Assembly: GCA_024758765.1 (NCBI GenBank)
Contig: CP101406.1
Coordinates: forward strand, 248,001 to 312,000
DNA: 64,000 nucleotides
Direction: 5' to 3'
Source of the DNA: Mycobacterium sp. SVM_VP21
GTDB taxonomy: Bacteria > Actinomycetota > Actinomycetes > Mycobacteriales > Mycobacteriaceae
The notes beneath the pieces are model-generated. The model saw only the letters and a list, made by a program, of their open reading frames with translations. It was not told where the DNA came from and did not search any database. The position numbers were made by a program, and so were the translations under genes. Positions 24,084-32,999 of the stretch are shown here, one piece after another. Numbering within the stretch: the first letter of the stretch is position 1; every line of letters begins with the position of its first letter.

Positions 24084-24356
24084 ATGACCATGGAAGCAGC
24101 GTTTGAGCCGGTGACTGAGGTGACCGCGGATGACCGCTCCCGCATTTCCTTCGGCCGCATCGGCGTCCACCGCGACGATCGATTCCTCGTGTCCCGGAAC
24201 GCAAGCGGAGAAATTCTGCTGACCCCAATGGCGTCGGTCCCCCGCCGCGAGCTCCTGATCTGGGAGGACAACCTATTGCGCGAGTCCCTCTTAAGAGGCC
24301 TTGCCGATGCCGCCGGCGGCCGCGTCTCGCCGCGTGATGATCTCCTCGATTCGTGA
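24084..24356 (+). CDS. Antitoxin of a type II toxin-antitoxin pair
   Basis: The 90-residue product starts at ATG 24084 behind GGAAGGAAGGG. The N-terminal half (DDRSRISFGRIGVHRDDRFL) suggests an AbrB-like DNA-binding fold. The acidic, helical C terminus (ELLIWEDNLLRESLLRGLAD) would wrap the toxin. The stop codon overlaps the toxin start (GTGA), so translation is coupled. Repression of the operon by antitoxin or complex is expected. Confidence 0.75.
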   Translation: MTMEAAFEPVTEVTADDRSRISFGRIGVHRDDRFLVSRNASGEILLTPMASVPRRELLIWEDNLLRESLLRGLADAAGGRVSPRDDLLDS

Positions 24357-24658
24357 CCGCTCCACCGTTCCAACTGCTCTACACCGACGAAGCGCTCAAA
24401 GTTCTGGATGACCTCGCCCAGCCCCGACATGCCGTCAAGAACAAGAAGGTCATCAAGGCGCTCCGCCTTCTTCGCGACAACCGCCCGGCTCACCCCGGCT
24501 TGGAGTCCCACAAGTACCACTCGATCACCGGACCGGGCGGGGAGGATGTCTGGGAGTCGTACGTGGAGAACCGGACCCCCACCGCGTGGCGGATGTGGTG
24601 GATTTACGGGCCGAGTCCGGACACCATCACCATCGTGACGATCGGCCCGCATCCGTAA
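24353..24658 (+). CDS. RelE/YoeB-like toxin
   Basis: The 101-residue basic product starts at GTG 24353, overlapping the antitoxin stop. The fold cues are LLYTDEALKVLDDLAQP, a basic NKKVIKALRLLRDN stretch, SHKYHSITGP, and the terminal beta strands WRMWWIYGPSPDTITIVTIG. These match RelE-superfamily ribosome-dependent mRNases. Catalytic residues cannot be fixed without alignment, but several Lys/Arg/His are available. It is the only cargo of the small ssrA island together with its antitoxin. Confidence 0.75.
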   Translation: MTAPPFQLLYTDEALKVLDDLAQPRHAVKNKKVIKALRLLRDNRPAHPGLESHKYHSITGPGGEDVWESYVENRTPTAWRMWWIYGPSPDTITIVTIGPHP

Positions 24659-24680
24659 TAGCCGTAATCCGCTGACAGAA

Positions 24681-24714
24681 AAGGCCCTGACCTGGCGTTC
24701 CAGGTCAAGGCCTT
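24681..24714 (-). terminator. Rho-independent terminator of ssrA
   Basis: AAGGCCCTGACCTGG, a 4-base loop CGTT and CCAGGTCAAGGCCTT make a 15-bp stem with one G-U pair. On the minus strand a TTTTC run follows. It stands just downstream of the tmRNA and lies in the island, so it was brought by the element. It also terminates the toxin-antitoxin transcript from the other side. Confidence 0.8.
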
Positions 24715-24717
24715 GTC

Positions 24718-25105
24718 TGGTGGAGCTGCCGGGAATCGAACCCGGGTCCTACGGCATTCCCTCAAGACTTCTCCGTGCGCAGTTCGCTATGCCTCTACTT
24801 GGATCTCTCGGTCACGCGAACAAGCCGAGATGACGATCCCAGTCGCTGTTGGTGTCCCGATACTTCCCGCGACCGGACGTATCGGTGGATCCCTCTAGTC
24901 GATGCCAGGGTCCGGGCCGAGGGAGCTCCCGGTCTGACAGGCCCGCCTCGCTTAGGCAGCGAGGGCGAAGTCGCTCTGAAGAGCGACCTTAGCCGGCGTA
25001 AGTGCCTTGGCGCTTACTTGTTTACAGCGACGCTTACGGTGGTCTCCTGCCTGCACCGGCACGCTTCCCTTGATTCGACACACGCAGTCGAAACCTTTCA
25101 GCCCC
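24718..25105 (-). ncRNA. ssrA: tmRNA (ssrA)
   Basis: The minus strand starts GGGGCTGAAAGGTTTCGACT and ends with GGGTTCGATTCCCGGCAGCT then CCACCA, the two halves of the alanyl tRNA-like domain. The middle shows the conserved GAGGGATCCACCG, the mycobacterial GGAGATCC-like region and the tag frame ending GACTTCGCCCTCGCTGCCTAA (DFALAA stop). tmRNA with SmpB rescues stalled ribosomes and tags the nascent chain. smpB follows after the EamA gene. The tag frame looks longer than the usual mycobacterial one. CCA is encoded. Confidence 0.95.
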
Positions 25106-25202
25106 CTGTCTTGGGTGATTGCCACCGACCATCGGCGGACACTTCATCGTACGCGGTTGCAACGACAGACCGACGCCCCTTCATTCCTTCGGCGTCGCAA
25201 CG

Positions 25203-26048
25203 TCACCGCGCGGTGATCATCGCCACCGCCACCGCGGCCAGCACCATGCCGAGCACCTGCCCGCGGTGCACCCGCTCGCGCAGCACCACAATGGCCAGCA
25301 CCACCGTCACCGCGGGAAACAGCGAGATCAGCACGCTGGCCAACGACAGGTCCGATCCGCGCAGCGCAAGCAGCATCGCGACATTGGCTGCGGTGTCCGA
25401 CAGCCCCGCCACCAGCGCCAGCTTCAACGGCGGGCCGGTGGGCACGTGCAATTCACGCGCCCCGGTCGCCGCGGTGAACACCAGCAGCGCGGCGGCCACC
25501 CGCGCGAATGCCAGCGGCCACAGCCCGGAGTCGTCGGGCGCCTCGTGGATGAACACGAAGTCCAGCCCGAACGTCACGCCAGCTCCCACCGTCAGCCAGG
25601 CCACCTTACGGGTGAAGCGGTGCGGCCGGATGTCTTCGTCGGTGGCCTGCCGGCTCACCAGGGCCACCGCCAACAGAGCCAGCAGGATCCCGCCGTCGGC
25701 CACCGGCCCGGGCCGCTCCCCCTGGATCAAGCCGACCACCACCGGAACCCCGGCGGTCAGTACCGCCGAAATCGGCGACACCACCGAGATGGGCCCGGCA
25801 CCCAGGGCGGCGTAGAACCACCAGCCGCCCAGTCCCAACGCGACACCGGAGGCCAGGCCCCAGCCGATCGCGCCCAGGGGAATCGGCCCGCCCACCGCGA
25901 TGGCCAGCGTGCCCAGCAACACCAGCGCCACCGGGTAGGAGACCAACACCACCCGCAGTGCGGGTACGCGGCGCGCGGCGAGGCCCCCAGCGAAGTCGCT
26001 GACCCCGAATCCGGCCGCTGATAACAGCGCCAGGACGGCGCCGGTCAC
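25203..26048 (-). CDS. EamA/DMT-family transporter
   Basis: The 281-residue membrane protein has about ten hydrophobic segments in two repeated halves ([20 protein letters not shown] and [15 protein letters not shown]). The EamA-typical end is [20 protein letters not shown]. It probably exports small metabolites; the substrate is unknown. Start GTG 26048 overlaps the smpB stop (GTGA), so it is translated with smpB. M. tuberculosis does not have this gene in the same place, to my knowledge. Confidence 0.85.
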   Translation of the reverse strand: MTGAVLALLSAAGFGVSDFAGGLAARRVPALRVVLVSYPVALVLLGTLAIAVGGPIPLGAIGWGLASGVALGLGGWWFYAALGAGPISVVSPISAVLTAGVPVVVGLIQGERPGPVADGGILLALLAVALVSRQATDEDIRPHRFTRKVAWLTVGAGVTFGLDFVFIHEAPDDSGLWPLAFARVAAALLVFTAATGARELHVPTGPPLKLALVAGLSDTAANVAMLLALRGSDLSLASVLISLFPAVTVVLAIVVLRERVHRGQVLGMVLAAVAVAMITAR

Positions 26049-26545
26049 ATGCCCTTGGCGCGCCGGCCCAGCGCCCGAGTGACTTCCCGTTGCGCGTCGC
26101 GCTTGGCGAGGTCCTGCCGCTTGTCGTGGGCCTGCTTACCGCGCGCCAGCGCCAATTCGACCTTCACCTTGCCTTCGGTGAAATACACCGACAACGGCAC
26201 CAGGGTGAGGTTGCCGTCGCGGATCTTGCCGATCAGCATGTCGATCTGGCGTCGATGCAACAGCAGCTTGCGGGTGCGGCGCGGCTCGTGATTGGTCCAG
26301 GTCCCGTGGTGGTACTCGGGAATGTGCATGTTGCGCAGCCACACTTCGCCGTCGTCGACGGTGGCGAACGCATCGACCAGTGAGGCCTGCCCGGCCCGCA
26401 GGCTCTTCACCTCGGTGCCTACCAGCGCCACGCCCGTCTCGTACACGTCGAGAATCGAGTAGTTGTGGCGCGCTTTGCGATTCGACGCAACGATCTGTTT
26501 GTCAGACTTCTTCTTGCTGCCCTTGTCCGCCGATTTCTTAGCCAT
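26045..26545 (-). CDS. smpB: SsrA-binding protein SmpB
   Basis: The 166-residue protein binds the tRNA-like end of tmRNA and delivers it to stalled ribosomes. Visible family signatures are [34 protein letters not shown], the [10 protein letters not shown] segment and the basic tail [19 protein letters not shown]. The usual length is about 160. It is encoded downstream of ftsE-ftsX as in M. tuberculosis and about 1 kb from ssrA. Confidence 0.98.
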   Translation of the reverse strand: MAKKSADKGSKKKSDKQIVASNRKARHNYSILDVYETGVALVGTEVKSLRAGQASLVDAFATVDDGEVWLRNMHIPEYHHGTWTNHEPRRTRKLLLHRRQIDMLIGKIRDGNLTLVPLSVYFTEGKVKVELALARGKQAHDKRQDLAKRDAQREVTRALGRRAKGM

Positions 26546-26547
26546 CG

Positions 26548-27441
26548 CTACCGCCGCACATACAACCGAAGCGTCACGTATGCGGTCGCTCCGGCCATCG
26601 CCGCACCCAGCAGCAGCAGGATCGGCGAAATGTAGAGGATGTCGGCATAGTCGATCCGCGCGATCAGATGCGCTTGATAGAACTGGCTGAGCGCGTTGTC
26701 GAGGAACAGCGCCCGCACCACGAGAAGCCCGATGATTGCAATGATCACGCCCACCGTCGCGGCCAGCACCGCCTCCACCAGGAACGGCAGCTGGGTATAC
26801 CAGCGACTGGCGCCCACCAGACGCATGATCGAGACCTCAGTGCGCCGCGTGTAAGCGGCGACCTGAACCATGTTGGCGATCAACAGCACCGCCCCGACCG
26901 CCTGCACCAGGGCGACCGCGAACGCGGCACTGCTCAGGCCGTCGAGCACGGCGAACAAGCGGTCGATCAACTTCTTCTGGTTGAGCACGCTGAGCACACC
27001 CGGCTGGCTCCGCATCGCGGCGTCAAAGTCCTTGCTCTGCTCCGGATTCTCCAGCTTGACGATGAACGACGCCGGGAAGGAGTCCTTGCTCGCCACGTCC
27101 TTGAACTCGGGGAACTTGCGGATGGCGTCGGCGTACGCGTCATCGGAGTTGAGGTAGCGCACCGACTTCACGTCATTGCGGGTCTCGATCTGTTCGCGCA
27201 GCGCCTTACACGCCTGGCCCTCGCAGTTCGGGTCATCGGCAGCGATGTCAGGGTTCAAGAACACCTGCGACTCCACCCGGTCCAGGTAGATGCTGCGGGA
27301 CTGGTCGGCCAGGCGCACCACCAGCAGACCACCGCCGAACAGCCCGATCGAGATGGCCGTGGTGAGGATCATCGCCACCGTCATGGTGACGTTGCGACGC
27401 AGCCCGGTCAGGACCTCGTTGAACAGGAATCCAAAGCGCAC
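26548..27441 (-). CDS. ftsX: Cell division protein FtsX
   Basis: The 297-residue membrane subunit of the FtsEX complex couples ATP hydrolysis by FtsE to peptidoglycan hydrolases (RipC in mycobacteria). It has a cytoplasmic start ([20 protein letters not shown]), TM1 at about 22-45, a large extracellular domain to about 170 with a Cys pair ([12 protein letters not shown]), and three further TM segments. GTG 27441 lies one base past the ftsE stop. The extracellular Cys pair may form a disulfide bond. Confidence 0.95.
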   Translation of the reverse strand: MRFGFLFNEVLTGLRRNVTMTVAMILTTAISIGLFGGGLLVVRLADQSRSIYLDRVESQVFLNPDIAADDPNCEGQACKALREQIETRNDVKSVRYLNSDDAYADAIRKFPEFKDVASKDSFPASFIVKLENPEQSKDFDAAMRSQPGVLSVLNQKKLIDRLFAVLDGLSSAAFAVALVQAVGAVLLIANMVQVAAYTRRTEVSIMRLVGASRWYTQLPFLVEAVLAATVGVIIAIIGLLVVRALFLDNALSQFYQAHLIARIDYADILYISPILLLLGAAMAGATAYVTLRLYVRR

Positions 27442-27442
27442 G

Positions 27443-28132
27443 TCAGCGGTCCATTCCGTAGACGCCGCGCTGTTCGTCGCGCACCAGCCGTCCCAGTGAT
27501 AGTTCGACGACGCGCTGGCGCATCGAGTCGACGATGTGGTGGTCGTGGGTCGCCATCAGCACCGTGGTTCCGGTGCGGTTGATCCGCTCCAGCAGATCCA
27601 TGATGTCCTCACTTGTTTCCGGGTCGAGGTTTCCGGTCGGCTCGTCGGCCAGCAGCACCAGGGGCCGGTTGACGAAAGCCCGGGCGATAGCCACCCGCTG
27701 TTGCTCACCGCCGGACAGCTCGCCCGGCAGCCGGTTCGCTTTGCCGGACAACCCGACCATCTCCAGGACCTCGGGGACAACCCGGTTGATCATCTCCGGC
27801 TTCTTGCCGATGACCTCGAGGGCGAACGCGACGTTCTCGAACACGGTCTTCTGCTGCAACAACCGAAAGTCCTGGAATACGCATCCGAGGACCTGTCGCA
27901 GGCTGGGGATGTGGCGGCCGGCCAGTTTGTTGACGTGAAACTTCGACACCTGAATGTCACCCGAGGTGGGTGTCTCCTCGGCCAGCAGCAGCCGCATGAA
28001 CGTCGACTTGCCGGAGCCGGACGGGCCGATCAGGAACACGAACTCGCCCTTGTCGATCTTGACATTGACATTGTCGAGCGCCGGACGGGCCGACGATTTG
28101 TACTGCTTGGTGACATGGTCGAGCGTGATCAT
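27443..28132 (-). CDS. ftsE: Cell division ATP-binding protein FtsE
   Basis: The 229-residue ABC ATPase has Walker [10 protein letters not shown] at residues 36-44, the Q-loop in CVFQDFRLL, signature LSGGEQQR near 139-146, and Walker B VLLADEP near 159-165 with the following D-loop. The H-loop is in ATHDHHIV. Start ATG 28132 gives the family-typical [12 protein letters not shown]. It drives the FtsX transmembrane switch. The order ftsE-ftsX-smpB is conserved. Confidence 0.97.
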   Translation of the reverse strand: MITLDHVTKQYKSSARPALDNVNVKIDKGEFVFLIGPSGSGKSTFMRLLLAEETPTSGDIQVSKFHVNKLAGRHIPSLRQVLGCVFQDFRLLQQKTVFENVAFALEVIGKKPEMINRVVPEVLEMVGLSGKANRLPGELSGGEQQRVAIARAFVNRPLVLLADEPTGNLDPETSEDIMDLLERINRTGTTVLMATHDHHIVDSMRQRVVELSLGRLVRDEQRGVYGMDR

Positions 28133-28145
28133 CACGGCACGCAGT

Positions 28146-28694
28146 TTAACCGTGCGAGGCGCCCGGACCGGGCGGGGACGCGGGTGTAGGCGGCCCAGGC
28201 ACGGGCTGGCGAGTATCCGGCGGTGCCGGCGCGGGCGCCTCGGGCGCCGGTGGGATCGGTCCGGGTTCCTCCGGCGGAGCCGGGGTCGGCGGCGGACACA
28301 GCGGCGGGCAGAAGGGGAATCCCGGCACCGGTGTCGGGGTCGGCGGTTCACCGGCCGGCGGCTCCGTCGGGGCGGGGGGCTCGGTGGTGGTGGGTGTGGG
28401 TGTGACGGTCTCGGTGATGGTCACCGGCGGCTGTTGCAGCTTGGTGCGCGGCACCCAGGTATAGGCCGGGTCGGGGATGAAGCCCGGCGGCACCACCTGC
28501 GGGGCCGGCGGCGGCTTCGGTTCTTCCCGGTAGGTGTCGTAAACCGACCACACCGCGACGAAGGCGATGATCAACACCACCGTCGAGGTGCGGACTCGGC
28601 CGCCGAACAGATGCGCCGGCCACTTCCATCGCTTGCCGTCTGTCACCTCTGGCGGCTCCGGGGCGTCATCGGGCTTTCTGATGCTGAGGTTCAC
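28146..28694 (-). CDS. Proline-rich membrane protein (Rv3103c-like)
   Basis: The 182-residue protein has one hydrophobic segment (about residues 36-52, [19 protein letters not shown]) after a cytoplasmic start. It then has more than 100 residues rich in Pro, Thr and Glu ([20 protein letters not shown]) ending in PPGPGASHG. Two Cys (FCPPLCPP) lie in the tail. Position between ftsE and the MscS gene matches M. tuberculosis Rv3103c. The extended outer tail suggests spanning or binding the cell wall; no function is known. GTG 28694 overlaps the MscS stop. Confidence 0.85.
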   Translation of the reverse strand: MNLSIRKPDDAPEPPEVTDGKRWKWPAHLFGGRVRTSTVVLIIAFVAVWSVYDTYREEPKPPPAPQVVPPGFIPDPAYTWVPRTKLQQPPVTITETVTPTPTTTEPPAPTEPPAGEPPTPTPVPGFPFCPPLCPPPTPAPPEEPGPIPPAPEAPAPAPPDTRQPVPGPPTPASPPGPGASHG

Positions 28695-29593
28695 AGCGTC
28701 TCCACCGGCTTCACGTCACCGGCGGTCACCACACCGGCCGACGCCAGTGCCCGCACCACCTGGATGCGCAGCCGGCGTCCCACCTCGAACTGCTTCCCGG
28801 GCAGGGTCCGGGCCACCATCCGCAGGTTGACGACACCGAGCTCGATGCTCTCCACCCCCATGATCGACGGCTGGTCCAGCAGCAGGTCCCGCAGCGGGGC
28901 GTCGGCCTCACGGGCGTTCTCACACACCTGGTGCAGCACTTCGTTGACCCGGGTCAGGTCGGCGCTGGTGGGCACCGGGATGTCGACGACGGCACGTGCC
29001 CAGTCCTTGGACAGGTTCAACGACCGGACGATGTTGCCGTTCGGCACGTTGTAGACCTCGCCGTTGGGGGTGCGCAGCTTCGTCACCCGCAGCGTGACCT
29101 CCTCGACGGTCCCGAGCGCCTCGGTCGGCGCGCCCGCCATGGACAGCTGCACCAGATCCCCGAAGCCGTACTGCTTTTCGGTGATGATGAAGAACCCGCT
29201 CAGCAGGTCCTGCACCAGCTTTTGGGCGCCGAAACCGATCGCGCCACCCAGCACCGCGGCCGGCCCCACCAGGGAGCCGACCGGAATGTCGAGGATGCTG
29301 GTGATTTGGACGGCGACCATCACACACAGCAGCACCACCGACACCCAGGAGATCACCGAGGCGACGGCCTGACGGTGCTTGGAGGCTTCGGAACGCACCA
29401 GGGCGTCGCTGGCCGCAAAACCGCGCTCCAGCCGCCGGGTGACGCGCCGTGCCGCCCAGGTGATGAACCGCGATGCCAGCGCCGCCCCGATCAGCAGCAG
29501 GACGATCCGCAAGCCCTTGGTGATGACCCACTCGCCGATCTGACCGCGCCACAAGTCATGCCAGCGCTGTCCCGGGGAGAAGGCCAAGACCAT
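28691..29593 (-). CDS. MscS-family mechanosensitive channel
   Basis: The 300-residue product has three hydrophobic segments in the first 125 residues and then the MscS beta domain (VEEVTLRVTKLRTPNGEVYNVPNG). TM3 is Gly/Ala-rich (LVGPAAVLGGAIGFGAQKLV), lining the pore. It should open under membrane tension to relieve osmotic stress. ATG 29593 is four bases before the prfB stop. It is related to the Rv3104c neighbour gene of M. tuberculosis. Confidence 0.87.
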   Translation of the reverse strand: MVLAFSPGQRWHDLWRGQIGEWVITKGLRIVLLLIGAALASRFITWAARRVTRRLERGFAASDALVRSEASKHRQAVASVISWVSVVLLCVMVAVQITSILDIPVGSLVGPAAVLGGAIGFGAQKLVQDLLSGFFIITEKQYGFGDLVQLSMAGAPTEALGTVEEVTLRVTKLRTPNGEVYNVPNGNIVRSLNLSKDWARAVVDIPVPTSADLTRVNEVLHQVCENAREADAPLRDLLLDQPSIMGVESIELGVVNLRMVARTLPGKQFEVGRRLRIQVVRALASAGVVTAGDVKPVETL

Positions 29594-29597
29594 GCGC

Positions 29598-30713
29598 TCA
29601 GTCGCCTTCGGGCCTGTTGCGCCACCGGATTCCAGCCTCGAGGAATCCGTCGATGTCACCATCGAGCACCGCGGCCGGGTTGCCGACTTCGTACTCGGTG
29701 CGCAGGTCCTTGACCATCTGGTACGGGTGCAGCACGTAGGAGCGCATCTGGTTGCCCCACGAGCTGCCGCCATCGCCCTTGAGCGCGTCCATCTCGGCTC
29801 GCTCCTCGGACCGCTTGCGTTCCATCAGCTTGGCCTGCAGCACCCGCATCGCCGAAACCTTGTTCTGCAGCTGCGACTTTTCGTTCTGGCAGGTGACGAC
29901 GATCCCGGTGGGAATGTGGGTGAGCCGCACCGCCGAGTCGGTGGTGTTCACCGACTGTCCGCCCGGCCCGCTGGAGCGGTACACGTCGACCCGGACATCG
30001 CCTTCGGGGATGTCGATGTGGTCGGTGGTCTCCACCACCGGCAGCACCTCGACCTCGGCGAACGACGTCTGCCGGCGTCCCTGGTTGTCGAACGGGCTGA
30101 TCCGCACCAGGCGGTGGGTGCCTTGCTCCACCGAGAGGGTGCCGTAGGCGAAGGGCGCGTGCACCGCGAAGGTGGCGCTCTTGATCCCGGCCTCTTCGGC
30201 GTAGGAGGTGTCGAACACCTCGACGCCGTACTTGTGCTGCTCGGCCCAGCGGATGTACATCCGCATCAGCATCTCGGCCCAGTCCGCGGCGTCCACGCCG
30301 CCGGCACCGGAGCGAATCGTCACCAGTGCTTCACGCTCGTCGTACTCACCCGAGAGCAGGGTGCGGACTTCCATGGTCTCGACGTCGTTGCGTAGCGAGG
30401 CGAGCTCGGCGTCGGCTTCGGCCAAAGCGTCGGCGGCGGCCGCGCCTTCTTCCTCGGCCGCCATCTCGTAGAGCACCGGCAGGTCATCGAGGCGGCGACG
30501 CAGTTCCTCTATGCGGCGCAACTCGCCCTGAGCGTGCGAGAGCTCGCTGGTCACGCGTTGGGCGCGGGTCTGGTCGTCCCACAGGTTCGGGTCGGACGCC
30601 TCGTGCTCGAGTTTGTCGATACGGCTGCGCAGTCCGTCGACGTCAACCACCCGCTCCACCGTGGTCAAGGTGGTGTCGAGGGCGTCGATGTCGGGCTGGC
30701 GGTCTGGTTCCAC
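29598..30713 (-). CDS. prfB: Peptide chain release factor 2
   Basis: The 371-residue factor recognises UGA and UAA. It carries the SPF tripeptide (206-208) typical of RF2 and the GGQ motif (251-253, [10 protein letters not shown]) that triggers peptidyl-tRNA hydrolysis. Translation starts at GTG 30713. There is no in-frame UGA-type programmed frameshift site of the E. coli kind. It forms one transcription unit with the MscS, proline-rich and fts genes, and is divergent from fprA. Confidence 0.97.
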   Translation of the reverse strand: MEPDRQPDIDALDTTLTTVERVVDVDGLRSRIDKLEHEASDPNLWDDQTRAQRVTSELSHAQGELRRIEELRRRLDDLPVLYEMAAEEEGAAAADALAEADAELASLRNDVETMEVRTLLSGEYDEREALVTIRSGAGGVDAADWAEMLMRMYIRWAEQHKYGVEVFDTSYAEEAGIKSATFAVHAPFAYGTLSVEQGTHRLVRISPFDNQGRRQTSFAEVEVLPVVETTDHIDIPEGDVRVDVYRSSGPGGQSVNTTDSAVRLTHIPTGIVVTCQNEKSQLQNKVSAMRVLQAKLMERKRSEERAEMDALKGDGGSSWGNQMRSYVLHPYQMVKDLRTEYEVGNPAAVLDGDIDGFLEAGIRWRNRPEGD

Positions 30714-30809
30714 GTTTATCGAGGTTACCGGCGGCCATTGGCGTGCGACCTCTAGCATCGGGGTTACGCGGGTGCATGAACGACTTCCGAGGAGAAAGAA
30801 GGTTCGAGG

Positions 30810-32270
30810 ATGCGGCCCTACCACGTCGCGATCGTCGGCTCCGGCCCCTCCGGCTACTTCGCTGCGGCATCGCTGCTCAAGCTGGCCGCCGGCGGTGAAG
30901 TCGACGTACGCGTCGACATGCTCGAGATGCTGCCGACGCCGTGGGGCCTGGTGCGCTCGGGCGTGGCGCCGGATCACCCGAAGATCAAGTCGATCAGTGC
31001 GCAGTTCGAAAAGACCGCCGCCGATCCGCGGTTCCGGTTCTACGGCAACGTCACCGTCGGCGTGCACGTGCTGCCCGAGGAACTGGCCGAGCGCTACGAC
31101 GCGGTGATCTACGCGATCGGCGCGCAGTCGAATCGGCAGCTGGGGATTCCCGGGGAGGACCTGCCCGGCAGCGTCGCCGCGGTGGACTTCGTCGGCTGGT
31201 ACAACGCCCACCCGCACTTCGCCGACCATGCACCCGATCTGAGCTGCAAGCGCGCCATCGTGGTCGGCAACGGCAATGTGGCCCTGGATGTGGCCCGCAT
31301 CCTGGTCAGTCAACCCGACGAACTGCGCCGCACCGACATCGCCGACCACGCACTGGACCTGCTCGGTCCGCGCGGCGTCGAAGAGGTGGTGATCGTCGGT
31401 CGGCGCGGCCCGCTGCAGGCTACGTTCACCAGCCCGGAACTGCGGGAACTCGGCGACCTCAAGGGACTCGACGATGTCGACGTGGTGATCGACGCCGCCG
31501 AGTTCGCCGGGATCACCGACGAGGACATCGAGGCGGCCGCCAAGCATCCCAAGCAGAACGTCAAGGTGCTGCGCACCTATGTCGGACGCGAGACCCGCCC
31601 GGACCATCGCCGAATCGTGTTCCGGTTCTGCACGTCCCCGATCGAGATTCGCGGCGACGGCCGGGTCGAGGAAATTGTGTTGGGACGCAACGAGCTGACG
31701 ACCGACGAGAACGGTCGAGTCAGCGCCAACGACACCGGTGAGCGTGAAGTGCTGCCGGCTCAGCTGGTGGTGCGCTCGGTCGGATATCGCGGCGTACCGA
31801 TGCCGGGGTTGCCGTTCGACGAACGCAGCTGCACCATTCCCCACACCGACGGGCGCATCGAAGGCACCGCCAATCAGTACGTGGTCGGGTGGATCAAGCG
31901 TGGGCCCTCCGGGGTAATCGGTTCCAACAAGAGCGATTCGCAGGCCACCGTCGACACGCTCGCCGCCGATCTGGCCTCCCGGGCAGCGCAAGCCGGGCTT
32001 CCCGACGTCGACGCCGACTACGACGCGCAACTGCACCGGTGGCTGCTGTCTCGTCAGCCCGAACTGGTCACCGCCGAGCACTGGCAGCTGATCGACGCCC
32101 ATGAGCGCTCCCTCGGTGAGCCCCACGGCCGGCCCCGGGTCAAGCTGGCCGACGTCGCCGAGATGCTGCGGATCGGGCATGGGCCGGACGCCACCGAGTC
32201 CTGCCCCGAGTGTGACTCCGGCGACCTGACGTGCTGCATCATGCCGGTGCCGGAGTCACACTCGCATTGA
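30810..32270 (+). CDS. fprA: NADPH-ferredoxin/adrenodoxin reductase FprA with Cys-rich tail
   Basis: The 486-residue flavoenzyme transfers electrons from NADPH to ferredoxins, probably for cytochromes P450. The FAD motif is [12 protein letters not shown] near residue 8; the NADPH fold is [15 protein letters not shown] near 152 with [13 protein letters not shown]; and the conserved [14 protein letters not shown] lies near 370. M. tuberculosis FprA has 456 residues. The extra C-terminal tail here has four Cys and ends in PVPESHSH, which looks like a metal- or iron-sulfur-binding appendage. A GAGGAG site precedes ATG 30810. Confidence 0.95.
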   Translation: MRPYHVAIVGSGPSGYFAAASLLKLAAGGEVDVRVDMLEMLPTPWGLVRSGVAPDHPKIKSISAQFEKTAADPRFRFYGNVTVGVHVLPEELAERYDAVIYAIGAQSNRQLGIPGEDLPGSVAAVDFVGWYNAHPHFADHAPDLSCKRAIVVGNGNVALDVARILVSQPDELRRTDIADHALDLLGPRGVEEVVIVGRRGPLQATFTSPELRELGDLKGLDDVDVVIDAAEFAGITDEDIEAAAKHPKQNVKVLRTYVGRETRPDHRRIVFRFCTSPIEIRGDGRVEEIVLGRNELTTDENGRVSANDTGEREVLPAQLVVRSVGYRGVPMPGLPFDERSCTIPHTDGRIEGTANQYVVGWIKRGPSGVIGSNKSDSQATVDTLAADLASRAAQAGLPDVDADYDAQLHRWLLSRQPELVTAEHWQLIDAHERSLGEPHGRPRVKLADVAEMLRIGHGPDATESCPECDSGDLTCCIMPVPESHSH

Positions 32271-32999
32271 TTACCGGTCCGACTCGGTGGCGAGCATCCG
32301 CCAGACGATCGGATACGCGGTGAGGAAGCCCAACAGCATTCCCACCCACATGAGCAACCAGAACGCCATCGACGCGTGGTCGTAGTGCAATACGAAGGCC
32401 ACCAGCAGCATGATGGCGCCCATGCCCGCGTCGAACGCGAGAATCGCCGGCACCGAGATCCTGACCGCCTTCCGTAACCGGGCGGCCGCCGACACCGTGG
32501 CATCAGCCAGTCGCAACGCGTGGTATTCGAAGGCGATCAGCAACGGCAGCGCGAAGACCGCGATCAGCAGGATCATCGGCCACACGGCCCGGCCCGCGAT
32601 CGTCATGCCGGTGCCCATGACGATCGGTACCGCTATCCCATGACCGATGAAGGATGCCGCACCGCCCGGGATGGTTTGCAGCGCCACCGTGGCCGCTGGC
32701 CCCAATTGCGGATCTTCTCCGTGCTGCTGTTGCCATCGTGAGGTGGATCGTCGTCCCCACCGGTAGTAGGCCCACAGGGCCAGCGGACCCGCATAGATCG
32801 CGGTGATGGGCCACACGGCTTCCATCGCCGGTATCGGCTGCCGATACCGGCCCAGGTAGATGTCGGCAAGGATGACTAGCGCAACCAGCACTCCGATGCC
32901 GGTGACAACCCAGCCCGTCGCCGTCACCCATTCCGGCGGCCCCGCCATGTCGACCATGCCCGCCATGCCGCCGTGTTCGGGGCAGTTCATGTCTCTCAT
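32271..32999 (-). CDS. DUF4396-type membrane protein with Met/His-rich start
   Basis: The 242-residue protein has six or more hydrophobic segments. The first 21 residues (MRDMNCPEHGGMAGMVDMAG) are rich in Met, His and one Cys, a copper- or silver-binding style of sequence. The body (FIGHGIAVPIVMGTGMTIAG) matches DUF4396 membrane proteins. The start codon ATG 32999 overlaps the D-amino-acid-oxidase stop (ATGA). Its stop is directly next to the fprA stop. Function unknown. Confidence 0.7.
   Translation of the reverse strand: MRDMNCPEHGGMAGMVDMAGPPEWVTATGWVVTGIGVLVALVILADIYLGRYRQPIPAMEAVWPITAIYAGPLALWAYYRWGRRSTSRWQQQHGEDPQLGPAATVALQTIPGGAASFIGHGIAVPIVMGTGMTIAGRAVWPMILLIAVFALPLLIAFEYHALRLADATVSAAARLRKAVRISVPAILAFDAGMGAIMLLVAFVLHYDHASMAFWLLMWVGMLLGFLTAYPIVWRMLATESDR

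Larger units (their letters stand above)
23857..24742. mobile_element. Small integrated island in the ssrA 3' end
   Basis: A perfect 23-bp direct repeat (GTGGAGCTGCCGGGAATCGA then ACC) lies at 23857-23879 and 24720-24742, the second being the end of the functional tmRNA. The 840 bases between contain only a toxin-antitoxin pair and a terminator. This is the footprint of tmRNA-targeting elements, in which the element restores the gene end and pushes the old end downstream. No integrase is left, so it is a remnant or was mobilised in trans. Confidence 0.75.

Noticed and set aside
29598..30713. Programmed frameshift in prfB
   Set aside because: The gene is read in one frame from GTG; no early UGA with a slippery site is present.
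30714..32180. Upstream extension of prfB
   Set aside because: The open frame extends over fprA in antisense; RF2 length and the GTG at 30713 fix the true start.
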